Source: an uncultured bacterium (GTDB lineage Bacteria; Cyanobacteriota; Vampirovibrionia; Gastranaerophilales; Gastranaerophilaceae). From it: a stretch of DNA of 64,000 nt. Below, one piece after another: positions 41,754 through 50,660 of the stretch (position 1 is the first letter of the stretch; each line of letters opens with the position of its first letter). The notes under the pieces are model-generated. The model ran no database searches, was not told the DNA's origin, and saw only the letters and a list, made by a program, of their open reading frames with translations. The stretch is taken from NCBI GenBank assembly GCA_947428835.1, contig CANENE010000007.1:1-64000 (forward strand), given 5' to 3'. The position numbers were made by a program, and so were the translations under genes.

Positions 41754-43313
41754 ATGGAAAAATTTTATACAACAACAGCTATAGATTATGTAAACGGTGC
41801 CCCTCATATTGGCCACGCCTATGAAAAAATTCTGACAAATGTTATATTCAGGCATTTTAAGCAAAGAACAGATAACGCCTATATGCTTACAGGAGTAGAC
41901 GAGCACGGAATTAAAATTCAAAAAACTTCTAAAGAAATGGGAATTGAACCAAAGGCTTTTTGCGATATGAACGCTCAAAAATTCAAAGAAGCTTGGGAAC
42001 TTTTAGATATCAACTATACAAAAATGATTAGAACAACAGATGATTACCATAAAAAATCCGTTCAGCTTATTTTTAAAAAGCTTATGGAAAAAGGCGATAT
42101 CTATAAAAATTCTTATAAAGGCTTATACTGCGCAGGCTGTGAAGCATTTTTAGCTGAAAAAGACCTTGATGAAGATGGTTTTTGCCCTGTTCATAAGAAA
42201 AAACCCGAAGTAGTCAGCGAAGAAAACTATTTCTTTAAATTAACTAAATACAAAGATGCTATAATCAATCATATCAAGCAAAATCCTAATTTTATTATTC
42301 CAAGCTTTAGAGCAAAAGAGGTTTTAAATCAACTTGAAAATATTGAAGATATCTCTGTTTCAAGAGCGAAATCAAACGTGAGCTGGGGAATTGATGTCCT
42401 GGATGACCCGACACAGGTAATTTATGTTTGGATTGATGCGCTTTCAAACTACATAACGGCTTTAGGTTACGCGCCCGATAAAGAAAGTGAAGAATTTAAA
42501 AAATATTGGCCGGCTGATGTTCAGGTTATCGGAAAAGATATTTTAAAATTCCACAGTATCTACTGGCCCGCTATTTTGATGGCATTAGATTTGCCGCTTC
42601 CAAAGCACATTTTAGCCCATGGCTGGATTACAATTGATGAAACAAAAATGTCAAAATCACTGGGTAACGTCGTTTCTCCAAAAAGCGTTATGGAATCATT
42701 TAATCTCAATGAACCAGACGCATTCAGATATTATATGGCAACAGCGGCTCCCGTTGGAAAAGATGGCAATTACTCTGATGACGATTTTAAAGAAAAGGTT
42801 AATGCAATTTTAGCTAATTCTATGGGAAATCTTTTAAACAGAACCTTATCAATGCTTGTTAAATACTTTGACGGCAACATCAAACAAGAATTTATCAAGC
42901 ACAATAGTCTTTTTGATGGTGCAAAACAAACGATAGAAAAAGTTAAACACCATTTTGATTATTATGAAGTCGCAGAAGCCGGGCAGGAAATTGCAAATTT
43001 AATTGACAAAACCAATAAATATGTAACCGACAGCGCCCCTTGGACGCTTGCAAAAGAAGAAAAGATGGACGAAACCGGCCATATTCTATATACGGTACTT
43101 GAAATTATGTGTGTAGCTTCAAGCCTTATTTATCCATATTGCCCAAACATTGCTTCTAAAATGGCACATCAGCTAAAATATGATATCACTAAAAAAATAG
43201 ATGATATTGATTTTAACAATATTAAAGAAGGAAAATTGATTTCAAAAGAAGAGATTGAACCTGTCTTTTTAAGGCTCGATAGCGAACTTGCAAAAGATAA
43301 AAAAAATAAATAA
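41754..43313 (+). CDS. metG: Methionyl-tRNA synthetase
   Basis: This 519-aa class I synthetase has HIGH motif PHIGH near residue 20, zinc-knuckle cysteines in YCAGCEAFL and GFCPVH, and KMSKS motif TKMSKSLGN near residue 298. It ends after the anticodon-binding helical domain and lacks the C-terminal EMAP/Trbp111-like dimerisation domain found in many bacteria. The ATG at 41754 (MEKFYTTTAIDY) with AGGGA upstream is preferred over the TTG at 41748. Confidence 0.96.
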   Translation: MEKFYTTTAIDYVNGAPHIGHAYEKILTNVIFRHFKQRTDNAYMLTGVDEHGIKIQKTSKEMGIEPKAFCDMNAQKFKEAWELLDINYTKMIRTTDDYHKKSVQLIFKKLMEKGDIYKNSYKGLYCAGCEAFLAEKDLDEDGFCPVHKKKPEVVSEENYFFKLTKYKDAIINHIKQNPNFIIPSFRAKEVLNQLENIEDISVSRAKSNVSWGIDVLDDPTQVIYVWIDALSNYITALGYAPDKESEEFKKYWPADVQVIGKDILKFHSIYWPAILMALDLPLPKHILAHGWITIDETKMSKSLGNVVSPKSVMESFNLNEPDAFRYYMATAAPVGKDGNYSDDDFKEKVNAILANSMGNLLNRTLSMLVKYFDGNIKQEFIKHNSLFDGAKQTIEKVKHHFDYYEVAEAGQEIANLIDKTNKYVTDSAPWTLAKEEKMDETGHILYTVLEIMCVASSLIYPYCPNIASKMAHQLKYDITKKIDDIDFNNIKEGKLISKEEIEPVFLRLDSELAKDKKNK

Positions 43314-43342
43314 TAAAAACAAAAAATTAGCACTTTGGATAA

Positions 43343-43428
43343 CCTTTTATGGTAATGAATACAGATTGAATAAAACGCATAATTTTAACATAAAAATTGT
43401 GCGTTTTTAATTTTGAAACCATAAAAGG
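43343..43428 (+). promoter_or_regulatory. Structured leader of the SLH gene
   Basis: CCTTTTATGGT (43343-43353) is perfectly complementary to ACCATAAAAGG (43418-43428), and the latter includes most of the SD AAAAGGAGG. The paired arms enclose the terminator-like hairpin at 43372-43407. If transcribed together, the outer stem would hide the ribosome-binding site. An operator palindrome at DNA level is an alternative. Confidence 0.5.
43372..43408 (+). terminator. Terminator-like hairpin between metG and the SLH gene
   Basis: A 15-bp stem: AAAACGCATAATTTT (43372-43386) pairs with AAAATTGTGCGTTTT (43393-43407), with one T-G pair and a 6-base loop. A T-rich run follows. It may end metG or act as an attenuator. 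Confidence 0.75.
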
Positions 43429-43435
43429 AGGAAAA

Positions 43436-45316
43436 ATGACTATTAAAAAAAGACTATTAACAGGAGCAACAATAAGTTTTTGCGCCCTTGCATTAACTGT
43501 TCCTATGGCTTTTGCAGCTTGCCCTGTTCAAAATGATTGCGGGTGCGATAAAACAACATCTGAAATCGTAACACCTGACAATGCAACTTGTTCTAAATGC
43601 AAAAAATCAGATTGCGGATGCGAAAAGAAAAAGAAAAGCAAATGCGACCCATGTGAAAAACAAAAATCTGATTGCGGATGCCCAACAGGCGGTGCTGCAC
43701 CATGTGTTGAAAAAATGCCTTTAAATCAACAAACTTATGCTTATCCAAACGCTATCTACTCTCATTCTAATTCTGCTATCGTTGGCGATGAACACAATAA
43801 CGCCCAAACAACAGATGTAGATGGAGCTATGATAGATTATAAATATAATGGCGTTCCTGTTGAATGCGGATGCCCGACAGGCGGTGCAGCTCCTGTTATA
43901 AATAGTGCTGCAATGCCAAAATATGATTGTGCTGCTGCACCAAACGTATATTCCACAACAAATATGGATATAATTACTTTAACAAAAGAACCCTTTGCAG
44001 CATTAGGTTTTACAGGTGCTGCTGCTGATATCACTTCTCAACAATATCCTGACGTATATGATAGCTACTGGGCTTCAGGCGATATCAACCGTTTAACCGA
44101 ACAATGTATTCTCGAAGGATACCCCGATGGAATGTTTAAACCAAACAGACGTGTATCACGTGCTGAAATGGCAACAATGGTTGTTAAAGGTTACAACTTA
44201 GATGTTACTTCAGATTGCGATGATTTATCATTTATTGACGTTCCAAGAAGCCACTGGGCACATGATTATATTTCTAAAGGCGTTGCCGAAAATATGATCA
44301 AAGGAAAAACAAATAATAAATTCTTCCCAAATGAAGATATTTCAAGAACAGAAGCACTTACAATTATGTCTAAAGGCTTAAATTGTCCAATGGATGAAAA
44401 CAAAGCAAATGAAATCCTGTCTCAATACAAAGACGGTGCTAAAGTTCCTTGCTGGGCACGTGAATGTGTAGCTAAAGCTATCGAAAACGGTGCTCTTAAA
44501 AACGAAAGAAACCAAGACTTTATTCGTCCAAACGACAAAACTACCCGTGCAGAAGCATCTGCTATGCTTCAATCTATGAGAATTGCAGGCGGATACGATA
44601 AATCAACCAAAACTGCAAGTCAGGATTTAGGCGGAAAAACATTTATTGAAAGAGAGACAAAAGTAACTATTCCTACTTTGGAACTTACAATGAATGATAT
44701 AGTAAATGCTAAACACGTAAACGTTGGCGAACAATTTAGCGCAACTACTATTAATGAAATCACTATCAACGGTCAAACTTTCCCATGCGGATCTACTGTT
44801 AGAGGTAAAGTTACAGAAGTTGTACGTCCAAGCAAAAACGACCAAGGTATGTTAAAACTTTCATTCAATGAAATCATCGGTTGTGACGGCTGTAAAACTG
44901 CGCTTCCTAAACAAATCTTAACAGCTCGCGTTGAAAGACAAAAAGAAATCAACCCTGTATTAAGACTTGTTCAGCTTCCATTCACTTGGGCGGGTACTGT
45001 AATTGGTACTGCAGGTAGAACCGTCGGTGGTGCTGCAATCGGTCTGTCAAATGCTGCAGAAGCATTGCTTGACCAAACAGGTGTAGGTACTTCAGAACTT
45101 CTATCAGCTAAATTCAAAGCAGCAGGAAGAAGCTACCAAGACGGTCTAAAGACTGTATTTAGAGCTCCTGTCGACTTAACAAGAACTGCATTGTCAGGAA
45201 CACTTGGTTTATTACAAACAACAGGCGATGAAATTGCTTATCTTGTAGATGGCAGCGGCGTTCCTATTGCAAAAGTAAATCCCAAAGAAAAAATCACAAT
45301 TGCTTTTGGTAAGTAA
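43436..45316 (+). CDS. Exported SLH-domain protein with Cys-rich N-terminus
   Basis: A 626-aa protein. Signal peptide at residues 1-28 (cut near AFA-AC). Residues 29-165 are Cys-rich with repeated CGC/CDPC/CSKC clusters and two copies of CGCPTGGAAP. Three SLH domains follow at about 205-255, 266-314 and 330-382 (SRAEMATMVVKGYNL, SRTEALTIMSKGLN, TRAEASAMLQSM). These bind pyruvylated or secondary cell-wall polymers or, in Cyanobacteria, peptidoglycan. The C-terminal 230 residues are unrecognised and contain GSTVRGKVTEV and a Gly/Ala-rich stretch. AAAGGAGG and tuf-like codon use suggest a major envelope protein. It ends in a strong terminator. Confidence 0.88.
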   Translation: MTIKKRLLTGATISFCALALTVPMAFAACPVQNDCGCDKTTSEIVTPDNATCSKCKKSDCGCEKKKKSKCDPCEKQKSDCGCPTGGAAPCVEKMPLNQQTYAYPNAIYSHSNSAIVGDEHNNAQTTDVDGAMIDYKYNGVPVECGCPTGGAAPVINSAAMPKYDCAAAPNVYSTTNMDIITLTKEPFAALGFTGAAADITSQQYPDVYDSYWASGDINRLTEQCILEGYPDGMFKPNRRVSRAEMATMVVKGYNLDVTSDCDDLSFIDVPRSHWAHDYISKGVAENMIKGKTNNKFFPNEDISRTEALTIMSKGLNCPMDENKANEILSQYKDGAKVPCWARECVAKAIENGALKNERNQDFIRPNDKTTRAEASAMLQSMRIAGGYDKSTKTASQDLGGKTFIERETKVTIPTLELTMNDIVNAKHVNVGEQFSATTINEITINGQTFPCGSTVRGKVTEVVRPSKNDQGMLKLSFNEIIGCDGCKTALPKQILTARVERQKEINPVLRLVQLPFTWAGTVIGTAGRTVGGAAIGLSNAAEALLDQTGVGTSELLSAKFKAAGRSYQDGLKTVFRAPVDLTRTALSGTLGLLQTTGDEIAYLVDGSGVPIAKVNPKEKITIAFGK

Positions 45317-45370
45317 TAACAAAAACGCCAATATTATATAAATAAATAAAGAAAAACTATTTATAGTTTT

Positions 45371-45410
45371 AGACCGCAGGAACCATATTTCTTTTGCCTG
45401 CGGTCTTTTT
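45371..45410 (+). terminator. Intrinsic terminator of the SLH gene
   Basis: AGACCGCAGG (45371-45380) pairs perfectly with CCTGCGGTCT (45397-45406), followed by Ts. The minus side has no U-tract, so it serves the + strand gene. Confidence 0.93.
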
Positions 45411-45428
45411 CGAATTTTATAATTTTTA

Positions 45429-46463
45429 TTAAAACTGTTTTAAAAATCTTTCGTCATTATTGAAAAAGAGCCTGATATCATCAATTGCATATTTTAGCAT
45501 AGCAAGCCTTTCAACACCCATTCCAAAAGCAAAACCCGAATATATGTTAGGGTCAATTCCGGCATCAGTTAAAACATTCGGATCTACCATACCGGCTCCT
45601 AATATCTCAAGCCAGCCTGTGCCCGAACAAACGCTGCAGCCTTTACCTTCACACATAATACATTGAACATCAATTTCAACGGATGGTTCTGTAAAAGGGA
45701 AAAAGCTGCTTCTATATCTGGTTGGGCGAGATGAGCCGAAATATAATCTTATAAATTCATTTAAAACACCTTTTAATTGTGCCATTGTAACATTTTTATC
45801 TATGTATAATCCTTCAATTTGATGGAAAAGATTGTTTTTTCTTGCACTTATGTTTTCATTTCTATAGACGCGCCCCGGGGAAATTATTTTTATCGGAGGC
45901 TTCGAAGCTAACATCTGTCTGACTTGAGCATTTGAAGTTTGGCTTCTTAAAACAACATTGGCTGCACTTTTACAATAAAATGTATCTTGAACATCTCTTG
46001 CAGGGTGCTCTTTTGGAACATTTAGCATATCAAAATTATATTTTTCAACTTCAACTTCAGGAGAATTTTTATTTTCAGCAAGAGAAAAACCAAGAAAATT
46101 AAAAATTTCAACAAGTTCATTTATAGTTCTTGTCAAAGGGTGAATGTGGCCTAAAGGATTATAAATACCATCAAGCGTCACATCAATTTTTTCTTTGAGA
46201 AGTTTTTCATTCAATTCTTTTTTATAAAAAACTTCATTTTTTTCATCAATTAAACTATTGAGTTCATTTGAAACACTATTTAAAAGAGCGCCAATAATAG
46301 GCTTTTGAGAAGGCTCAAGGTCTTTCATACCTTTTTTTAAATTATTAAATTCGCTGTTTCTTGAAAGATACTTATTCTTAACAGCTTCAAGAGCTTTTAG
46401 GTTATCAGCTTCGTTTATTTCTTTAAGCGCGCAATTTTTGATTTCTTCTATTTTATTTTGCAT
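45429..46463 (-). CDS. pheS: Phenylalanyl-tRNA synthetase alpha subunit
   Basis: This 344-aa class II synthetase subunit has an N-terminal coiled coil (residues 1-90) and then the catalytic core with GHIHPLTRTINEL, HPARDVQDTFY, LRSQTSNAQVRQM (motif 2 region), SPGRVYRNE and the motif 3 segment FGMGVERLAMLKY. The ATG at 46463 with GGAG 9 bases upstream is chosen over TTG at 46478. pheT is not adjacent, which departs from the usual pheST operon. Confidence 0.95.
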   Translation of the reverse strand: MQNKIEEIKNCALKEINEADNLKALEAVKNKYLSRNSEFNNLKKGMKDLEPSQKPIIGALLNSVSNELNSLIDEKNEVFYKKELNEKLLKEKIDVTLDGIYNPLGHIHPLTRTINELVEIFNFLGFSLAENKNSPEVEVEKYNFDMLNVPKEHPARDVQDTFYCKSAANVVLRSQTSNAQVRQMLASKPPIKIISPGRVYRNENISARKNNLFHQIEGLYIDKNVTMAQLKGVLNEFIRLYFGSSRPTRYRSSFFPFTEPSVEIDVQCIMCEGKGCSVCSGTGWLEILGAGMVDPNVLTDAGIDPNIYSGFAFGMGVERLAMLKYAIDDIRLFFNNDERFLKQF

Positions 46464-46556
46464 ATTCTTATTCTCCAATTATTATCATAGCAAAAAAATA
46501 ATAAATAAATAGATTTTTATCGTATAATTTTAATTAAAAAGAGGCGGGGGTTATAA

Positions 46557-49500
46557 ATGAAAAAATTTTTAATCGGATTTTTATATGTTATTTCTATTTT
46601 ACTTATAGGCTTTTATATGGCATTTTTAACAGCCCCTTTAATTGTTAATAAGTTTTATGATTTTGAGCAGTTTAAACCCATCGTTCAAAAGCTCATAAAA
46701 GAAAATTCCAAGCTCAATTTAAACTATAATTCAATAAAAATCTACACAACTCCAATGCTTTCTATTGGCGCAAGTGTGGATAATATATCTGTTGATTTTG
46801 ATGACAAGACAAATTTTATAAATATTGAAAAAGTGAAAGGCGGAATTTGGCTTCCTGCCATATTTGCGCTTAATATAAAAACTGCAAATGTTGAAATTAC
46901 TTCTCCAAAAATCAATGTTGAAGCTAAAGATAAGCAATATAAAATTGTTCAAATTGTAGAAGATATAGTCAATGAAAACAACCAAAAACCACAAGCAGCC
47001 AAACAAGAGCCATCTAAAAATATTCAAAAACTTATGTCTATGGTAAAAATTAATGTTCCAAATATTAAAATAACTGATTTGGATGTTAAAGTTTTTGACA
47101 ACAAAAACAGTCTTACTTTAAATACTCCAAAGCTTAATCTTGGCTATTTTGGCACATTAGATGGGAAAAAACAAAAAACAAAATTTAAAACAATAGTTTC
47201 GCTTTTTTCAAATGAAAATCAAAACATCCTTGCTGATTTAAAAGTTAAAATAGAACTTCCTGATGCTGTAAAAGGCCCAAAAGAAGAAATCGACAAAGAC
47301 GAAAAAATTAAAATTCCTTTTATAGATTTAATTGAAATTTATCAAACCTACGACCTTAATATGAATACCGTTGCAAGGCTTAATTTAAAGAAAAACGGAA
47401 TATATGGATTTTTAAATGTTGATGATTTTAATTTAAAATTATCTTCAATTAGGCTTCCAAATAGCTTTTTACATACTAAATTTTCAAAAAACAAAGTCCA
47501 ATATGATAGCAGTATTTATGTAAAAGATGATGAAAAAATTGCGCTAACCGGAGATATCAAACTTGGAAAGCATCCTTATTTTAATTCTAATATTCAATCA
47601 GACAAAATCTACTTTAAAAATATTTTAGATTTAACAAAAGGATTACTGGACAGCCTAAATATAAAAAACGATATAGCTTCAATTGAAACAAAAGGATATC
47701 TTGAAGCAAATGCCGATATCAAAACTAACTTTAAAAAGCTTAAATCAAAAGGAAATATTCTTATAAAAGAAGGTTCTTTTATAAATACCAAAAACAAAAT
47801 AGGAATAAAAAATCTTGAAGTAGGTTTAATTTTCGATGATAACGCCTTAAATATCAAAGACACTCACGCTAATATTAATAATTCAAATATTGATATAGAA
47901 GGTTATATAGATAATAAAACCAATACAAAAATTAATCTTGATATCAAAGATTTACCCCTTGAAACATTGTATGTCGCTTTTTGCCCCAAAGAAATCAAAA
48001 GAGATCTTAACCTAAAAAAAGCAAATTTGAGCGTAAAGACAAACATTGAAGGAAAACTTGATAATTTAGAAGCTAAAATTAAAACTTCTTTAGAAAATCT
48101 TGCATTGAATGATACCAAAAATACAATGTTTATTAATAACAGCAATCTGAATTTATCTTTTGATGCTTCAAAAGATGGTATTTTAGGTCAAATTGAAAAT
48201 AATGGCTTTAATTTTACCCTGCCAAAAGCAAAAACAAAAGCCCAAATAAACAATCTCAAAATAAGCCTTGATGAAAATAACATCAAAATAAATCCTTTTG
48301 ATGTTATCTATAATTCGCTTTCAAAAATTAACATCCAAGGACAAATTGAAAATTACCTAAAAGACCCAAATATAGATATTTTTGCAGATGGAAAAATCTC
48401 AACTATAAATTTAAAAGAAACTTTAGGCAAAGAAATTTCATATTATCTTGTTTCAAAAGGTTCAATTCCATTTAAAACAAGTATTAAAGGAGATTCAAAA
48501 AAACAAGAAATCCTTACACAAATATATTCTGATAACGCCAACTACATAACACCTGTTGATATAGCTAAACTTATTGGCAAAAAGAGCATAATGCAAGCTG
48601 ATATCACTTTTAAAGGAAACAAAATTAAATTAAAAGATTCAGGACTGTATCTTGCAAATGCTTTTTCAAATGATTTAAAATCAAACGTCAATGAAAACAA
48701 TAAAATCGCGGATTTAACCGCTATTATTGATAATAATCATATTAATTTATTTAGATTAACAATTCCAAAAAGAACAAAAGCCAAAATTTCAATATTTAAA
48801 AAATCAGGTTTTGACATTCAGGGTAAAATGCTTTTAAGGGGTGCTTTTGATGACCTTGCATATCTTGGAAACATAAATATCTCTAATATCAATATCCCTG
48901 AATTGCTTTTTAAACTTGGTGCTTTTGACATGGATTTCAATTCCAAAAATTTAAATTTAAAAGGCTCTAATATTGATTTAAACGGTTCACAAGTAAATGG
49001 AAACTTAAAAGTAGATTTAAATTCGCTTTCATCAGATACAATTAAAATAAAAGATTTATTGATTACATCAAATTCTATAAATGTAGATAAAGCCCTCATA
49101 GTGCTTGAAAAATTAAATAACTACCTGCCTGCCGCTTCTGCTTCAAAAAGCCCGAAGGAGGCTGCGCAAGCTAACATACCAATTAAACTTGATGGCAAGT
49201 TTAATATTAATAACCTAAAAACCGGAATGATAGAGCTATCTGATACTAAAGGTAACTTAAACATGGAAAAAAATAACCTATATATAAATAATCTAGGTGT
49301 CAAAGGCTTTGATGGCAATATCTCGGGTAATATCACAATGAATCTGATAAATGGTTTAATGGATATAAAATTAAAAGGAAACAATATCAACTACGATAAA
49401 CTTATGATTCAAGCAGCAGGTCTTAAAGATACAATTACAGGAACCGGTGATTTTACAACAGATATATCTTTAAAAGGCAGCACATATCTTGAACAGGTAA

Positions 49501-50477
49501 AATCACTGAAAGGCAATGTTACTTTCAAAATCAAAGAGGGGCAGTATGGTCCTTTTGCAAAGCTTGAAAATTTCTTTTTAGCTGAAAATATCAGAGAAAA
49601 CCCCGTTTTTAAAGCTACAATCGGCTCAATTTTAACCCCAATTGCAACAATAGATAGTTCCCACTTTGAAAATTTAATTGGAAACCTAAATTTTAAAGAC
49701 GGAAATGTATATCTAAGCCCGATTACATCGCAAGGAGATATTCTTTGCATCTTAATCAAAGGGCAGATGAATTTAATAAGTAATGAACTTGATACATTTG
49801 CAAGAGTCCGTCTGGCATCTGCCGTATCAGATTTGCTTGGACCTATTGCCGTTGCAAATCCTGTTAATCTTGTTAAAAACACGCCCGGATTAAATATTGC
49901 AACTGCAAAATTATTTACCGTTTTTACAACAGTTGTTCAAGAATCCGAATACAAAGAAATCCCCGATTTTTCAGCCAAACACTCTGATATCAACGCAACG
50001 AAATTTCAAATAATTTTAAAAGGTGATGTCAATAAACCATTGAAACTTGTTAAATCATTTAAATGGCTTGCTCTTAAAGACGAGATGGAGCTTGCACAAG
50101 AATTTAGCAATAAATACATATTAGAGCAGCAACAGCAAATGAAACAAGCCTTAATGGAAAAACTGCAAAAAGAATACGAAGAAAATAACAAATTAAAAGT
50201 CGGGGTAGAAAAAGTATTAAAAATGGATACTACCGCCCCGAAGGTCAAAGAAATGCTTGTTGACGAAATATTAAACACAAGACAAGAACTACAAAATAAA
50301 CAAAACGAAATAAGAATTAAAAACGAACAAAAGAAACAAGAGGCTATTCAAAAGCTTCAAAACAAAAATCTTGAAAACCAACAAAAGTTAAAAAACTTTG
50401 AACAAAATCTGCAAAATAAAATACAAGATAAAATAAAGCCTGTTCAAAGCACTGAATCAAGCAATTCGGGCAGCTAA
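46557..50477 (+). CDS. AsmA-like giant envelope protein
   Basis: This 1306-aa protein has one N-terminal membrane anchor (residues 4-28) and a short AsmA-type domain. About 1100 residues of repetitive beta-strand sequence follow (alternating hydrophobic strands with Asn/Lys-rich turns, for example KGSNIDLNGSQVNGNLKV). An AsmA C-terminal-like region lies near 980-1160 with GTGDFTTDISLKGS, and the last 100 residues form a charged coiled coil (QNEIRIKNEQKKQEAIQKL). AsmA/TamB-family proteins bridge the periplasm to move lipids to the outer membrane, so this supports a diderm envelope. GAGGCGGGGG is the SD and TATAAT is at 46523-46528. Confidence 0.82.
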   Translation: MKKFLIGFLYVISILLIGFYMAFLTAPLIVNKFYDFEQFKPIVQKLIKENSKLNLNYNSIKIYTTPMLSIGASVDNISVDFDDKTNFINIEKVKGGIWLPAIFALNIKTANVEITSPKINVEAKDKQYKIVQIVEDIVNENNQKPQAAKQEPSKNIQKLMSMVKINVPNIKITDLDVKVFDNKNSLTLNTPKLNLGYFGTLDGKKQKTKFKTIVSLFSNENQNILADLKVKIELPDAVKGPKEEIDKDEKIKIPFIDLIEIYQTYDLNMNTVARLNLKKNGIYGFLNVDDFNLKLSSIRLPNSFLHTKFSKNKVQYDSSIYVKDDEKIALTGDIKLGKHPYFNSNIQSDKIYFKNILDLTKGLLDSLNIKNDIASIETKGYLEANADIKTNFKKLKSKGNILIKEGSFINTKNKIGIKNLEVGLIFDDNALNIKDTHANINNSNIDIEGYIDNKTNTKINLDIKDLPLETLYVAFCPKEIKRDLNLKKANLSVKTNIEGKLDNLEAKIKTSLENLALNDTKNTMFINNSNLNLSFDASKDGILGQIENNGFNFTLPKAKTKAQINNLKISLDENNIKINPFDVIYNSLSKINIQGQIENYLKDPNIDIFADGKISTINLKETLGKEISYYLVSKGSIPFKTSIKGDSKKQEILTQIYSDNANYITPVDIAKLIGKKSIMQADITFKGNKIKLKDSGLYLANAFSNDLKSNVNENNKIADLTAIIDNNHINLFRLTIPKRTKAKISIFKKSGFDIQGKMLLRGAFDDLAYLGNINISNINIPELLFKLGAFDMDFNSKNLNLKGSNIDLNGSQVNGNLKVDLNSLSSDTIKIKDLLITSNSINVDKALIVLEKLNNYLPAASASKSPKEAAQANIPIKLDGKFNINNLKTGMIELSDTKGNLNMEKNNLYINNLGVKGFDGNISGNITMNLINGLMDIKLKGNNINYDKLMIQAAGLKDTITGTGDFTTDISLKGSTYLEQVKSLKGNVTFKIKEGQYGPFAKLENFFLAENIRENPVFKATIGSILTPIATIDSSHFENLIGNLNFKDGNVYLSPITSQGDILCILIKGQMNLISNELDTFARVRLASAVSDLLGPIAVANPVNLVKNTPGLNIATAKLFTVFTTVVQESEYKEIPDFSAKHSDINATKFQIILKGDVNKPLKLVKSFKWLALKDEMELAQEFSNKYILEQQQQMKQALMEKLQKEYEENNKLKVGVEKVLKMDTTAPKVKEMLVDEILNTRQELQNKQNEIRIKNEQKKQEAIQKLQNKNLENQQKLKNFEQNLQNKIQDKIKPVQSTESSNSGS

Positions 50478-50526
50478 TGAGATAATTAAAATAAAATCTT
50501 TTGTAAATTTTTGTAAAAAAAATTGA

Positions 50527-50565
50527 CATGAAAATAAAAGATGCGCAAAAAAATTTATTTTCATG
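50527..50565. repeat. 12-bp perfect inverted repeat downstream of the AsmA-like gene
   Basis: CATGAAAATAAA (50527-50538) pairs with TTTATTTTCATG (50554-50565) around a 15-base loop. No T-run follows. Role unknown; it may protect the 3' end of the mRNA. Confidence 0.55.
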
Positions 50566-50621
50566 CATTAATAGTGATGTAAACTCCTCTATAAACTCCG
50601 TAATACTAATTCTATCCATCA

Positions 50622-50658
50622 CGGCATAATTTGTTTGACAAATTGAGCCGTTTTTTTT
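50622..50658 (+). terminator. Intrinsic terminator of the AsmA-like gene
   Basis: CGGC..AATTTG (50622-50633) pairs with CAAATT..GCCG (50639-50650) with a 2-base internal mismatch, and eight Ts follow. It lies 145 bases after the stop. Confidence 0.75.
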
Positions 50659-50660
50659 GT

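Noticed and set aside
50523-50528. TTGACA as a promoter for a small RNA
   Set aside because: No acceptable -10 hexamer at 16-18 bases downstream.
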